Assembly (NCBI GenBank): GCA_019746485.1 | Contig: JAIERW010000004.1 | Location: 1-56,398, forward strand | DNA from: Candidatus Babeliales bacterium | GTDB lineage: Bacteria; Babelota; Babeliae; Babelales; RVW-14 | DNA: 56,398 nucleotides | Direction of reading: 5' to 3' | Shown here: positions 27,151 through 35,978 of the stretch, piece after piece | Position numbering within the stretch: the stretch's first letter is position 1 | Layout: every line of letters begins with the position of its first letter | Notes under the pieces: model-generated | Database searches by the model: none | What the model was told of the DNA's origin: nothing | Seen by the model: the letters and a program-made list of their open reading frames with translations, nothing else | Made by a program: the position numbers and the translations under genes

Positions 27151-28587
27151 CTACTGTAAAGCAAGAATTTTTTGCAAAAATATATGCCAAGAAGAATCTT
27201 GAGCAAACTCAGTTTTGCTGTATGAATTGTCGATGCCGGTTCCGGCTTGTGGATAATAAATTGAAAGCCCTTTAACATTAGACAGGTAACGGCCGGAAGT
27301 GTTGGCAATAACAACACTGTCTAATATTTGCATGCTTAGAGCGAGCGATTCTTTGAGTTTTGCTACTGCGTTGGTAAGCGGGTGCAGGCGTTTTGCCTGT
27401 GCGCGGTTGGCATACGTTGTGGTTATGTGGCTTAAAACTTCAGAAAAAAATGAATGAAGGTCGATGTAGCTTTGCGTACTAAACTGAATACAGCTGTTAC
27501 GTGCTTTTTTTATAATATTGGCAAAATTTGCAGGATCAAGTTCTTTACACACAGCAATATCGTGAACAACTGCGTCGATAGAATCTTTTAACATATCTAT
27601 TTTTTCAAGATCTATGGCTGATTGTGTATAAAATTGTATTTTGTTTTTATAAAGATTTTGGTAGTTGGTAACTATTTCTTGCGCAAACTGTGCCGGCGTA
27701 AGTGAAGCTGTAGTAAGCTTTTGTAGGAGTGGTTGATATGCCCAGCCGGAAGCCAATTCAACTTCTTGCGAGCCAACCATGTATGCAGCGTAGTTACGAA
27801 CTTGGTAGCCAACTTCAATCATTGCCATCAAGCAGGCGTCCATACCGAGTAGATCGATTTTGCGATTGTTGAGTACGCGTGTTTTGATCTCTTCCAGGGC
27901 TTGGGAAAGGACTTGATTAGTCATGTAGGTACGAGAATTTTCGTTAAATAAAATACCGCGATGATGATTTTTTGCTGTTTTTTTTTCAATCTTTTGAAAT
28001 TTTGCCTGCGCTGGTGCTGCTTGCGTTAGGCCTGCTATTTGGATTCGAGGGTTGTTTTTCATCATTTTGGGCTGAATCATTTGTATCGAGTTACCCCACA
28101 GTGGGTCAACAATTCCCATGCCATGATTCCATAAAATCAGACAATATTTTTTTGCTGGGTACTTTTTAACTGCCCATTCCATTGAATCAACAAGGTCTTG
28201 GGCTTTATTGCCGTCAGTTGGTTGTGTGATGCATTCATCAAGATCCATGCGACCTTTATTAATTTGATAGCGCCAAATGCCTTGTTGACCTGGTTGGTAC
28301 CATTGAACCAAAACGTTGAGGTTTCGGTTGGAGCCAATGGTTGCCATGTCAGCAAAGTTGCGGTGTGCAAATTTGCTCAGCGAATTGTTGGCTTGTGCAT
28401 AAATAAGCATGGTCCACTCAGCTTCAGGTTGCTTGGCGACTTGAGCAATGATTTGAGGGGTAGGTGATGTTTTTGGTCGAGAAATAGCCTGTGCGTCTGA
28501 TGATCCCCAAATAATAAAAAGTGCAAATAGAAAAATATTTTTATTATTTGAAACGATAGGTCTACAGTTGCGTGCCAAAATCTTCAT
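27151..28587 (-). CDS. Secreted clostripain-family (C11) cysteine peptidase 1
   Basis: 478 residues, the longest copy. The hydrophobic export signal lies at about 18-34 (IFLFALFIIWGSSDAQA). Catalytic His155 in LILWNHGMG and Cys252 in LGMDACLMAM. An extra basic/Gln-rich insert of about 45 residues follows the His region and precedes RGILFNEN; clostripain itself is processed by autocleavage in this part of the chain, so the insert may be a processing loop (inference). AGGGGGG precedes the ATG. First gene of the operon. Confidence 0.9.
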   Translation of the reverse strand: MKILARNCRPIVSNNKNIFLFALFIIWGSSDAQAISRPKTSPTPQIIAQVAKQPEAEWTMLIYAQANNSLSKFAHRNFADMATIGSNRNLNVLVQWYQPGQQGIWRYQINKGRMDLDECITQPTDGNKAQDLVDSMEWAVKKYPAKKYCLILWNHGMGIVDPLWGNSIQMIQPKMMKNNPRIQIAGLTQAAPAQAKFQKIEKKTAKNHHRGILFNENSRTYMTNQVLSQALEEIKTRVLNNRKIDLLGMDACLMAMIEVGYQVRNYAAYMVGSQEVELASGWAYQPLLQKLTTASLTPAQFAQEIVTNYQNLYKNKIQFYTQSAIDLEKIDMLKDSIDAVVHDIAVCKELDPANFANIIKKARNSCIQFSTQSYIDLHSFFSEVLSHITTTYANRAQAKRLHPLTNAVAKLKESLALSMQILDSVVIANTSGRYLSNVKGLSIYYPQAGTGIDNSYSKTEFAQDSSWHIFLQKILALQ

Positions 28588-28655
28588 TACTATTCCCCCC
28601 TCAGAGGATCAGAAAGTCCCTTTTTATTCGATCTTATTCATAGTTATCTATCTTT

Positions 28656-28685
28656 ATGGTAGCTAAATCAGGCTTGCAAAGTCAA
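28656..28685 (-). promoter_or_regulatory. Promoter of the C11 peptidase operon
   Basis: On the minus strand TTGACT, 18-bp spacer, TACCAT, about 70 bp before the first peptidase start. Confidence 0.5.
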
Positions 28686-28746
28686 TAATTCACATTTGTA
28701 ATTATTTTTAATAAGTGCTATGAAGACAGAGGCAGGTGATTTATTT

Positions 28747-28776
28747 TTGGCCATTTTTTCTCTTTTGGACTACAAT
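28747..28776 (+). promoter_or_regulatory. Promoter of leuS
   Basis: TTGGCC, 18-bp spacer, TACAAT, about 70 bp before the leuS start; divergent from the peptidase promoter. Confidence 0.45.
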
Positions 28777-28846
28777 GGGACAACTAAAGCTGTAGGCAAA
28801 GGCTACTTAAAGAACGCACCAATTTACGGTGACCAAGGGCACAACG

Positions 28847-31294
28847 ATGAGTTACGATTTTAAGATTGTTGAAGAAAAATGGCGTAATTCTTGGCAAAAA
28901 GATCCTTACTTCAAGATGAAGAATGATCAGTCCAAAGAGAAGTTTTATTGTCTAGACATGTTTCCCTATCCGTCCGGGTCTGGTATCCACGTGGGTCATT
29001 GGAAGGGTTATGTATTTTCAGACGTTTATGCCCGCATGAAATGGCTGCAAGGTTATGATGTGCTCCATCCAATGGGTTGGGACGCCTTTGGCCTGCCAGC
29101 AGAAAATGATGCTATTAAAAAAGGAATTCATCCAAAGGGCGGTACCGCCAGCAACGTTGCCAATTTTAAGCGCCAACTTGCCTACATTGGTTCTATGTAC
29201 GACTGGAGCAAAGAGGTTGATACTACCGACCCTGCTTACTACAAATGGACGCAATGGATCTTTTTACAAATGTATAAAGCCGGTCTTGCCTACCAAGACA
29301 GCATGCCCATTAACTGGTGTCCAAAGTGCCTAACCGGCCTTGCCAACGAAGAAGTTGTGGCGGGTGGGTGTGAGCGTTGTGGCTCGCCAACCGAGCAAAA
29401 GCCCGTGCGCCAGTGGGTTTTGCGGATCACTGACTATGCCGAAAAATTGCTTCAGGGTCTTGAAAAGCTTGAGTGGCCTGAAAAAGTTAAACTCATGCAA
29501 AGTAACTGGATTGGCAAGAGCGAGGGCTTAGTTTTCACCGCACCGGTCAAAGATACCAATTTAACGATACAGACCTTTAATGCCCATTTTGAAGCTTTTG
29601 GTGCCGATACGTTTGTGGTTATAGCGCCCGACCATCCATTTTTGCCAACCTTGTTGGCAGGGACTGAGCAAGAAAAAGAGGTACTTGAGTACTGCAGAAT
29701 GTTGCTCCACAAGCGTAATGAAAATAAATTTGAAGAAAAAGAGATTGAAGGTATCTTTACCGGCCGCTACATTGTTGATCCGGTTGGCAACGGTGACCTG
29801 CCAATTTGGGTTGCCAGTTTTGCCATAAAAGATTATGGAACCGGCATTGTAAAGTGCTCGGCGCATGATGAGCGTGATTTTAAATTTGCTAAAAAATATG
29901 GCATATCGCTTAAGCCTGTTTTATTTCCTGAAGATCCAGTTTTAGCTGTTCAGGTACAAAACCAAGAGGTGTGCTATACCGACATGCAGCATGGCATTTT
30001 GCAAGCTCCTGCTCAGTTTGCAGGCAAGCGCGCGGGCGATGTGCGTCAGGCAATTATTGAGTATTGCGAGCACAAAGGCTTGGCAGAGCGTAAAGTTTCT
30101 TACCGTCTTCGCGATTGGATTTTCTCTCGCCAACGTTATTGGGGCGAGCCAATTCCACTTGTTCACTGCGATGTATGCGGTGTTGTGCCCGTGCCAGAAA
30201 GTGAGCTTCCCATCGTGTTGCCTGACGTTGAGCGTTATCAGCCAACAGGTACCGGAGAGTCGCCTTTGGCTGCTATTATCGAGTGGGTTAACACGCCGTG
30301 CCCACAATGTGGCATACCGGCAAAGCGAGAAACCAACACTATGCCGCAATGGGCAGGTTCGTGCTGGTACTTTTTGCGCTATCCAAACCCAGGCTTAACC
30401 GACAAGCCTTTTAGCTTGCGTGATATGCAGCATTGGTTACCCGTTGATTTGTATGTTGGTGGTATTGAGCATGCTATTTTGCATCTTTTGTATGCGCGCT
30501 TTTATGTCAAAGTGTTGCATGATCTTGGGCATTTACCGTTTGATGAACCGTTTAAACAACTGTTCAACCAAGGCATGGTGTGCATGAAGAGCACTATTTC
30601 TGGTCGTGTTGAAAAGATGTCAAAATCTAAAGGCAATGTGGTTAACCCGGACGAGATTGTTGAAGAAATGGGTGCGGACACATTGCGCATGTACATGCTC
30701 TTTATGGGACCACCAGAGCTTGATACCGAATGGCAAACTGCCTCGATTAAAGGTGTTTACAGTTTCTTGAATCGTTTGTGGCTCTTTTTAACCGCGCAAG
30801 GCACGTTGCTTCCTGCTGGTAAAACAGCAGACAAAGAAGCTCAACAGCGCTTTCATCAGTTTTTAAAAGATTACCAACAACGTTTGGAAACGTTTAAAGT
30901 TAATACAGCTGTTTCTGCCGTTATGGAATATTTGAACGATTTGACGAGTCAAAAGTTGCAGTTTGATCATGAAATGCTTGAACAATTTTTGACCGCGCTT
31001 TCTGTTATGGTGCCGCATTTTGCCAGTGAGTTGATTGAAAAGCTTTTGAACAAGCAGTTGGCACAGTGTACTTGGCCGGCCTATAACGCCGAGTTAGCAC
31101 ATGTCTCTCAGGTTGAGTATGCGATTCAAGTTAATGGTAAATTGCGCGGCAATGTACTTCTGGCAAAAGGTTTGACACAAGCCGATGTTGAGCCAGTAGC
31201 AAAAGAGCAGATTGAAAAATGGCTTGAAGGCAAAGAACTTATTAAAACGGTTTTTGTTCAAGATCGATTGATTAGTTTTGTTGTTAAGGGCTAG
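28847..31294 (+). CDS. leuS: Leucyl-tRNA synthetase (divergent editing loop)
   Basis: Class I aminoacyl-tRNA synthetase, 815 residues. Visible: HIGH-type [26 protein letters not shown], zinc-binding CPKC...CERCG, the CP1 editing domain with GTGIVK and AHDERD (Asp344 region), the [11 protein letters not shown] block and KMSKS (EKMSKSKGN, near residue 590). In the editing domain the usual TTRPDT threonine-rich loop is absent; the matching stretch is [14 protein letters not shown] at 243-256. I chose ATG 28847 (AAGGG eight bases upstream); a GTG six codons earlier is possible. The gene ends in an imperfect hairpin terminator whose sequence, with the last codons of leuS, recurs 660 bp downstream. 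Confidence 0.96.
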   Translation: MSYDFKIVEEKWRNSWQKDPYFKMKNDQSKEKFYCLDMFPYPSGSGIHVGHWKGYVFSDVYARMKWLQGYDVLHPMGWDAFGLPAENDAIKKGIHPKGGTASNVANFKRQLAYIGSMYDWSKEVDTTDPAYYKWTQWIFLQMYKAGLAYQDSMPINWCPKCLTGLANEEVVAGGCERCGSPTEQKPVRQWVLRITDYAEKLLQGLEKLEWPEKVKLMQSNWIGKSEGLVFTAPVKDTNLTIQTFNAHFEAFGADTFVVIAPDHPFLPTLLAGTEQEKEVLEYCRMLLHKRNENKFEEKEIEGIFTGRYIVDPVGNGDLPIWVASFAIKDYGTGIVKCSAHDERDFKFAKKYGISLKPVLFPEDPVLAVQVQNQEVCYTDMQHGILQAPAQFAGKRAGDVRQAIIEYCEHKGLAERKVSYRLRDWIFSRQRYWGEPIPLVHCDVCGVVPVPESELPIVLPDVERYQPTGTGESPLAAIIEWVNTPCPQCGIPAKRETNTMPQWAGSCWYFLRYPNPGLTDKPFSLRDMQHWLPVDLYVGGIEHAILHLLYARFYVKVLHDLGHLPFDEPFKQLFNQGMVCMKSTISGRVEKMSKSKGNVVNPDEIVEEMGADTLRMYMLFMGPPELDTEWQTASIKGVYSFLNRLWLFLTAQGTLLPAGKTADKEAQQRFHQFLKDYQQRLETFKVNTAVSAVMEYLNDLTSQKLQFDHEMLEQFLTALSVMVPHFASELIEKLLNKQLAQCTWPAYNAELAHVSQVEYAIQVNGKLRGNVLLAKGLTQADVEPVAKEQIEKWLEGKELIKTVFVQDRLISFVVKG

Positions 31295-31374
31295 ATAACA
31301 TTTATTTTTTTTAGATCAAAGCAAGCGAGCTTGAGTTTTATGATTATTTCAAATAAACTCAGGCTCGTTTTTTT
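31262..31374 (+). repeat. Direct repeat, copy 1: leuS 3' end plus terminator
   Basis: Contains the last eleven leuS codons ([10 protein letters not shown], stop), a 31-bp spacer and the terminator hairpin. It matches 31956-32080 in order and spacing; 27 of 33 bases are the same in the coding part. Confidence 0.8.
31326..31374 (+). terminator. leuS terminator
   Basis: Stem cgagcttgagttt (31326-31338) pairs with aaactcaggctcg (31355-31367) with one G-U pair, followed by T7. Confidence 0.75.
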
Positions 31375-31409
31375 ATTTTTTTGGTTTGAGCTTTACTGCA
31401 AGGGTTTTT

Positions 31410-31955
31410 GTGAAAATTAATGTAATTTTTGTGATGTTTTTCGGTGTGTTTATTCAGTCGTCTGTTTGTGTTGGTTATGTTACCTTACGCAATTGGGACA
31501 AGCGTTATTCAGCAACAATTACCATTGCTAATCAAGATCATTTTATATCTTCTCAAAAAAATATTCGTTGTTCTTTTGCCCAGATTCAGCAAGGGTTTAC
31601 TGTGCTTTATCGTATTAATGAAATAGGGTATCGTTTTGTAGTAACACAAGATTTTATTTCATCGTTGAGAGATAGAGGTAGTTGTTGTTTCTTTTTGCGA
31701 AAATCTAATAACGATTTATGTTTATCAGTTAATGGCCAAAAACGTGATATTCATGGTGTTCTAGAAATAGCAGGTGTACCGGTTTTGGAAGAAGACGAAA
31801 ATGGTCCTTTAGAGCCGCAACAAGAGCATTTAAGCTTGCCAACTAGCGGCGACATCATTGAAGCAGAGGCCTCTGAAGAATGGTGGGATTCTTATTTGAA
31901 TTCTGCAGAAGAAATAAAAGAAGAAGAAAGATGGTGGATAGTTGGGTTATTGTAA
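31410..31955 (+). CDS. Small secreted protein of tandem family, member 1
   Basis: 181 residues, no recognised family. The GTG start at 31410 follows AAGGG and gives the signal peptide MKINVIFVMFFGVFIQSSV. The shared features are the opening strand YVTLRNWD, the mid motif IQQGFTVLY and the late strands CCFFLRKSNNDLCLSV. The tail is acidic and ends EERWWIVGLL; member 2 ends in a related way. It stands between two copies of the leuS tail and terminator and is probably transcribed on its own. Function unknown; export is supported by sequence. Confidence 0.75.
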   Translation: MKINVIFVMFFGVFIQSSVCVGYVTLRNWDKRYSATITIANQDHFISSQKNIRCSFAQIQQGFTVLYRINEIGYRFVVTQDFISSLRDRGSCCFFLRKSNNDLCLSVNGQKRDIHGVLEIAGVPVLEEDENGPLEPQQEHLSLPTSGDIIEAEASEEWWDSYLNSAEEIKEEERWWIVGLL

Positions 31956-31988
31956 GATCGGTTGATTAGCTTTGTGATCAATGGCTAG
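31956..31988 (+). pseudogene. Relic of the leuS 3' end
   Basis: The 33 bases read DRLISFVING and a stop, against [10 protein letters not shown] and a stop at the real leuS end. No start or upstream leuS sequence remains. Confidence 0.8.
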
Positions 31989-32019
31989 TTAAGTATTTTA
32001 TTTTTTAAGCTATTTTTAG

Positions 32020-32080
32020 CGAGTCTGAGTTTTTATAGTGAATTTTAAAAAATTCCAATAAACTCAGGCTCGTTTTATTT
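32020..32080 (+). terminator. Duplicate of the leuS terminator, after member 1
   Basis: Stem cgagtctgagttt (32020-32032) with aaactcaggctcg (32060-32072), then a T-rich run. The 27-base loop contains a small AT-rich palindrome. Confidence 0.65.
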
Positions 32081-32180
32081 TGTGCTACTTTTTAAAACAC
32101 AAGGTTATAGATCCTTGATTTTAATTTTATAAAAAGATTAGTGTCATTATGAATAACAATTTTAAAAAGGCTCTTGAGTC

Positions 32181-32702
32181 ATGAAAATTAAATTAGTGAT
32201 AGTTATCTTGCTAAGCATTTTTTTTCAGTCAGCATCTGCCAACGATATTATTTTTTTTAATAAGAGTTCACATTACCGAATGCGACTCGATTTTAGTGAT
32301 GGTGCAATGAGTTTAATAATGAGCAGAGGAAGTGCTTCTTGTTGTCTGGAAGCATTACACAATGGTTTTGTCATTTCGTGTTATAAAAATGGTCAAGATG
32401 AGGCCTTGCATGTTTTTTCAGTTGAGCAAGAAAATCTTGTGGGTTTAGAAGCAGACAGTTGGTGCAACCTTTCATTTAGTGAGTCCCAATGTGCGTTGAT
32501 CTTTGCGCTTAAAGGGCAGAATATTCAGTACTTGGCCCCGCAAAGCCAAGCTGACTTGTTTGGGGATGGCTGGGGTGCTGAGGGTGATCATGAGATTGAT
32601 TTTGGTGATCTCAATTCTAGTGATGACGAAAAACACCAAGAGCATGAATATGGTGAACGATTTTGGATTATAGGCATCCTTCCAATGGGGGTTTTTAAAT
32701 GA
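32181..32702 (+). CDS. Small secreted protein of tandem family, member 2
   Basis: 173 residues, unknown family. Signal peptide at residues 1-20 (VIVILLSIFFQSASA). Opening strand DIIFFNKSS, mid motif LHNGFVISCY, late strands CNLSFSESQCALIF. The acidic tail (FGDLNSSDDEKHQEHE) ends in RFWIIGILPMGVFK, like member 1. Its TGA overlaps the ATG of member 3. The AT-rich gap before it (32081-32180) probably holds the promoter of the long operon, but I could not fix one. Confidence 0.8.
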   Translation: MKIKLVIVILLSIFFQSASANDIIFFNKSSHYRMRLDFSDGAMSLIMSRGSASCCLEALHNGFVISCYKNGQDEALHVFSVEQENLVGLEADSWCNLSFSESQCALIFALKGQNIQYLAPQSQADLFGDGWGAEGDHEIDFGDLNSSDDEKHQEHEYGERFWIIGILPMGVFK

Positions 32703-33484
32703 AAATGGCCGTTTTGAAGTTGCTTTTTTTAAGCCTTTCAAGCGTACTTTTTGCTTCAAACAATTCTCCAGATCGCGTACTTTTTGCCAATAATACTGAC
32801 TATGTTATTAATTTTATGCGCGAATCGTTTGGTTGGAGCAAGCGCGTGTGCATCTGGTCAAAAAGTACTGTTCCTGTTAAATCTGCACAAGATAATCTTT
32901 TGGTGGGAATTTCTCTTTCTTGGTTGCAGCCAGAAGACATAATTGCTTGGGTTGGTACTGGTGATGATGCCATTAAACACGTTTTACCAAAGTCGATGTT
33001 TATCAACCAAGATACTTGCGTGTTTTCTTACAAAGAAGATGACTATATGTTGGGGATAAAAATAGGTGGCAGGGAGTATTGGATAGATCAGTACAAAGAA
33101 GAAGAGCCTGAAGGCTCTGATGAGCCAGAAGTAAAAAAAGAACCTGTCCAAGAAGTTTCTAACGAAGTAAAATCTGACGCGGCAGAAGAATATGAGCCGG
33201 TGATTGATCAACCAAAAAGTTCTGTGCCTGCAGAACACCGTATTGAAGTTCAAGAAGGTCAAGCTGGTAGCGCTCACGCACCTGACTTTTTTGAGTTTTT
33301 TGGTGGCGATTATCTTTTTATTTCAGAGGGAGAAGAAGATGATCTGCTTGATGACGGTCTTCCTCCGTTAATTCCATCTGCAGTAAATCCTTCAGAGGGA
33401 AAGGTGCAAGACGATCAAGAGTCGGACGATGATGTTAATGAGCAACTGCGTAGTTTGTTTTCGGATGATGACGGTGTGTTTTAA
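32699..33484 (+). CDS. Small secreted protein of tandem family, member 3 (long acidic tail)
   Basis: 261 residues, the longest member. Signal peptide LKLLFLSLSSVLFAS; opening strand VLFANNTDYVINF; late strands TCVFSYKEDDYMLGIKI. From about residue 130 the protein is a Glu/Asp/Pro-rich, probably disordered tail. The GF motif of other members is not clear here, so its membership rests on the first and last strands and on position. Translationally coupled to member 2 by a four-base overlap. Confidence 0.75.
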   Translation: MKMAVLKLLFLSLSSVLFASNNSPDRVLFANNTDYVINFMRESFGWSKRVCIWSKSTVPVKSAQDNLLVGISLSWLQPEDIIAWVGTGDDAIKHVLPKSMFINQDTCVFSYKEDDYMLGIKIGGREYWIDQYKEEEPEGSDEPEVKKEPVQEVSNEVKSDAAEEYEPVIDQPKSSVPAEHRIEVQEGQAGSAHAPDFFEFFGGDYLFISEGEEDDLLDDGLPPLIPSAVNPSEGKVQDDQESDDDVNEQLRSLFSDDDGVF

Positions 33485-33494
33485 AGGGGGGCTG

Positions 33495-33941
33495 ATGAAG
33501 CTTTTATTGTTCACGGTATTTTTGTTTTTGAGCGTGTTTAGTTGTGTGCTGCAGGCTGGCGAAGCTGTGCTGCAAAAAGTTATGCTCGAAAATGTAGATA
33601 AAACGGTTGTGCTGTATTTTTATCTAGATCCTACAAAAGAACAAGAAGTTATTGAACTTGTGCCTGAATGTTCAAAAACCATACGTTGGCAGGAAAAAAA
33701 TACCGGTTGTCCGAATGTTTTTTTTGATATTCAAACAGAAGATTGTTCTCTGTTTTCATGCTTTTTTGCCAGGAATGAGCTTAAGCATGATCAGTACTAT
33801 GTACTTAATTTTTCTCATGAATCAAAAAGATTAGAAATTAGAAATAGAGCAGATAGTCTTGGTTTTGCAGTACAAACGGTAGAAAGTTATCAAGAGCTTG
33901 ATGAAGACGAAGTTGATGTTCCATTGGTGACTGGTGAATAA
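33495..33941 (+). CDS. Small secreted protein of tandem family, member 4
   Basis: 148 residues. ATG 33495 follows AAAGGGGGG; the upstream open frame overlaps member 3 and lacks a site. Signal peptide LLLFTVFLFLSVFSCVLQA. Opening strand KVMLENVDKTVVLYF, the W-x-E motif IRWQEKN that marks members 4-8, and late strands YYVLNFSHESKRLEI. Short acidic tail ELDEDEVDV. Function unknown. Confidence 0.8.
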   Translation: MKLLLFTVFLFLSVFSCVLQAGEAVLQKVMLENVDKTVVLYFYLDPTKEQEVIELVPECSKTIRWQEKNTGCPNVFFDIQTEDCSLFSCFFARNELKHDQYYVLNFSHESKRLEIRNRADSLGFAVQTVESYQELDEDEVDVPLVTGE

Positions 33942-33985
33942 TTAATTAACTTAGCAGTACGTGCACAATTGCAAGGAGAGCTCTT

Positions 33986-34489
33986 ATGAAACGAGTAGCT
34001 ACTTTGTTAATCTTGTGTGTTGTTGTGTTTGATAATACTTGTTCTGCCAGTGCTCAATCTCGTCGGGCACGTGTCTTAATGCCAAGAGTTCCTCGGCCAA
34101 AAATTTCTATCACGTTAAAAAATAGTACTCCAGATCAAACCATTATTTTTTTGCTGCAATCCACTGGAAAAAAATCTTGTATTAAGTCTCGTGATATTCT
34201 TGAAGTTTCTTGGGAAGAAGGTTCTTTGGCTGAGTCGGTAGCAACATTTCATATGTATGTGGGGCCAGATCTTTTTTCGTGCAGTTTTGTTATAGCAAAT
34301 TTTTTACGTGGTCAAACTTACAACCTTTGTTTTTTTGAAAAAACTAAAAAATTACGAATAAGAACTGACTATGCAGAATTTTTAGTGCAAACTTCTGATT
34401 GTGGATGGTCTGATCAGTTGATTGATGATAGTGAACCCGAGCTGGTTATTTGGCAGCCTGTGCCGAGTTGGTGGCTAAGTTTACTTTAG
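33986..34489 (+). CDS. Small secreted protein of tandem family, member 5
   Basis: 167 residues. Signal peptide MKRVATLLILCVVVFDNTCS followed by a basic stretch rich in Arg and Pro. Opening strand ISITLKNSTPDQTIIFLL, motif LEVSWEEGS, late strands TYNLCFFEKTKKLRI. It ends VPSWWLSLL, similar to the Trp-rich end of member 1. Preceded by AGGAG with normal spacing. Confidence 0.8.
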   Translation: MKRVATLLILCVVVFDNTCSASAQSRRARVLMPRVPRPKISITLKNSTPDQTIIFLLQSTGKKSCIKSRDILEVSWEEGSLAESVATFHMYVGPDLFSCSFVIANFLRGQTYNLCFFEKTKKLRIRTDYAEFLVQTSDCGWSDQLIDDSEPELVIWQPVPSWWLSLL

Positions 34490-34505
34490 AGAGAGTGTTC
34501 CGAAC

Positions 34506-34979
34506 ATGCTAAAAAAATTTTTTATAGCGAATCTTGCAATGGCAAGCACCCTTTTTGCTGCACAAGGACCCGGTTTTGGTGGCGGGCAAACGTTGGTGAC
34601 GTTTTATAACGCTTCTCCTTACAACATGACTTGTTTATTGGATTCAAATAGCAATCAAGTGGTGGAAATTTTTTCTGGCCAACAACTCGATGTTTCTTGG
34701 CATGAGGTAGCAATGCAAGATCCAGAAAGTTTATGGTATGTGTTTGCTGAAGAAGACATGTATTGTTGTGATGTCCTAAGGTCTGTTTTGCAGCATGAAA
34801 ATATGCATGTACTCGAATTTAGTCTCGAGGCGTCTTCTTTTGGTATTCGTGTTGATGGAGTATTAGTTTTTGGAAGTATAGCTGATAAAATGGCAGATGA
34901 CGTTGATGTAGAGAATTCTGAGGGGACTGACAGCAATGAAGACTTGTGGGAAAATGGGGTGGTGGTTGAGGAAGAGTAA
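34506..34979 (+). CDS. Small secreted protein of tandem family, member 6
   Basis: 157 residues. Signal peptide LKKFFIANLAMASTLFAA. Opening strand LVTFYNASPYNMTCLL, motif LDVSWHEVAM, late strands MHVLEFSLEASSFGIRV. The tail is acidic (VDVENSEGTDSNEDLWENG) and ends VEEE. Sixteen bases after member 5. Confidence 0.8.
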   Translation: MLKKFFIANLAMASTLFAAQGPGFGGGQTLVTFYNASPYNMTCLLDSNSNQVVEIFSGQQLDVSWHEVAMQDPESLWYVFAEEDMYCCDVLRSVLQHENMHVLEFSLEASSFGIRVDGVLVFGSIADKMADDVDVENSEGTDSNEDLWENGVVVEEE

Positions 34980-35006
34980 CAAGCTCTACAATAAAGGAGT
35001 ATGTTC

Positions 35007-35444
35007 ATGAAGATGGTGCTATTTGTTTTTTTTTCCTACGCAACATTTTTTGGAAATGCTTGTGCAATTAGTAATCCTGTCGTTTTTGTGCAAGAAGAAG
35101 AAGAATGGCGCTCTTTGACATTAAAAAATACTGATCAAATGAATCAGCTTTATTATTCGATAGATTCTGCTAAACCGTCTAGTGATACATCTTCCCTGGT
35201 GTATGGAACAACACATGAGTTTGGCTGGAATGAGAGCAAGATGGTTGGATCCCATTTTTATATCGAGATTTACTCTGAGCAAAACCAGTATTTTTGCTTG
35301 ATTGAGAGAGATTGGTTTTTAGAAGCTGGAACTTATGAATTATCTTTTGACCAGAACACTGAGCGATTAAGAATTTTTAATGTTACTGAACAGAGCTTGG
35401 CCTTCTTGCCAGCAATGTTTGGGGGGGCAGACGGCGAAGAGTAA
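35007..35444 (+). CDS. Small secreted protein of tandem family, member 7
   Basis: 145 residues. I start at ATG 35007, seven bases after AAAGGAG; the ATG two codons earlier is too close to that site. Signal peptide VLFVFFSYATFFGNACA. Opening strand RSLTLKNTDQMNQLYYS, motif HEFGWNESKMVG, late strands TYELSFDQNTERLRIF. It is closest to member 8, with which it shares GWNES. Function unknown. Confidence 0.8.
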   Translation: MKMVLFVFFSYATFFGNACAISNPVVFVQEEEEWRSLTLKNTDQMNQLYYSIDSAKPSSDTSSLVYGTTHEFGWNESKMVGSHFYIEIYSEQNQYFCLIERDWFLEAGTYELSFDQNTERLRIFNVTEQSLAFLPAMFGGADGEE

Positions 35445-35482
35445 TGGATTTTTTTACCAGCAACAAATAATTAGGTATACGC

Positions 35483-35968
35483 ATGAAAGTACTTTTTAGA
35501 GGGTTAGTTTTTTTTATACTAATTTTTAGTAGCGCTAACGCGATTAATATGCCAGATTCCACGCCTATTTCTTTGGCTTGGCAATCGATTACTTTGAGAA
35601 ATGAAGGCTCAGAAATAGTTTATTTTTTTATTGATGCTTTGGATTCTGATACCGTGCAATGTTATTATGATGACGAGCTTGGCTGGTTGTATTCTAATGA
35701 ACTTAAGCCAGACCAAAGCGTTAAACTTGGTTGGAATGAAAGTGGTATGCACGGTGATTCTATGTCTTTCGATGTCGATTACGCTGGTCAAACATTTTCT
35801 TATGGATTGCCTAGAAGTTCTTTCGTGAATCATTATTCATATGAGTTCTCTTTTTTGCCAGAGACTTACATATTACAGATTTTTTGTCCGACAAATGATG
35901 TCTTGTGGTCAATACAAGCAATTGATAACGAAATGGATCAAACAGAAGTTCTTTCAGACGACGAATAA
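35483..35968 (+). CDS. Small secreted protein of tandem family, member 8
   Basis: 161 residues. Signal peptide LFRGLVFFILIFSSANA. Opening strand QSITLRNEGSEIVYFFID, motif VKLGWNESGMHGD, late strands SYEFSFLPETYILQIF. Acidic end EVLSDDE. The shared GWNES motif and similar ends make it the nearest relative of member 7. Confidence 0.8.
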   Translation: MKVLFRGLVFFILIFSSANAINMPDSTPISLAWQSITLRNEGSEIVYFFIDALDSDTVQCYYDDELGWLYSNELKPDQSVKLGWNESGMHGDSMSFDVDYAGQTFSYGLPRSSFVNHYSYEFSFLPETYILQIFCPTNDVLWSIQAIDNEMDQTEVLSDDE

Positions 35969-35978
35969 AGAATAAAAT

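Larger units (their letters stand above)
31956..32080 (+). repeat. Direct repeat, copy 2: leuS tail relic plus terminator
   Basis: Degenerate second copy of 31262-31374 located directly after the stop codon of the member-1 gene. The spacer between the relic stop and the hairpin is the same length (31 bp) as in copy 1. Confidence 0.8.

Noticed and set aside
29942..30349. Overlapping frames on both strands within leuS
   Set aside because: They fall in the leuS core; no start signals and no recognisable product.
32101..32160. Promoter for the secreted-protein array
   Set aside because: AT-rich, with several weak matches (TTGATT at 32115, CATTAT at 32145), but no pair has acceptable spacing, so none is called.
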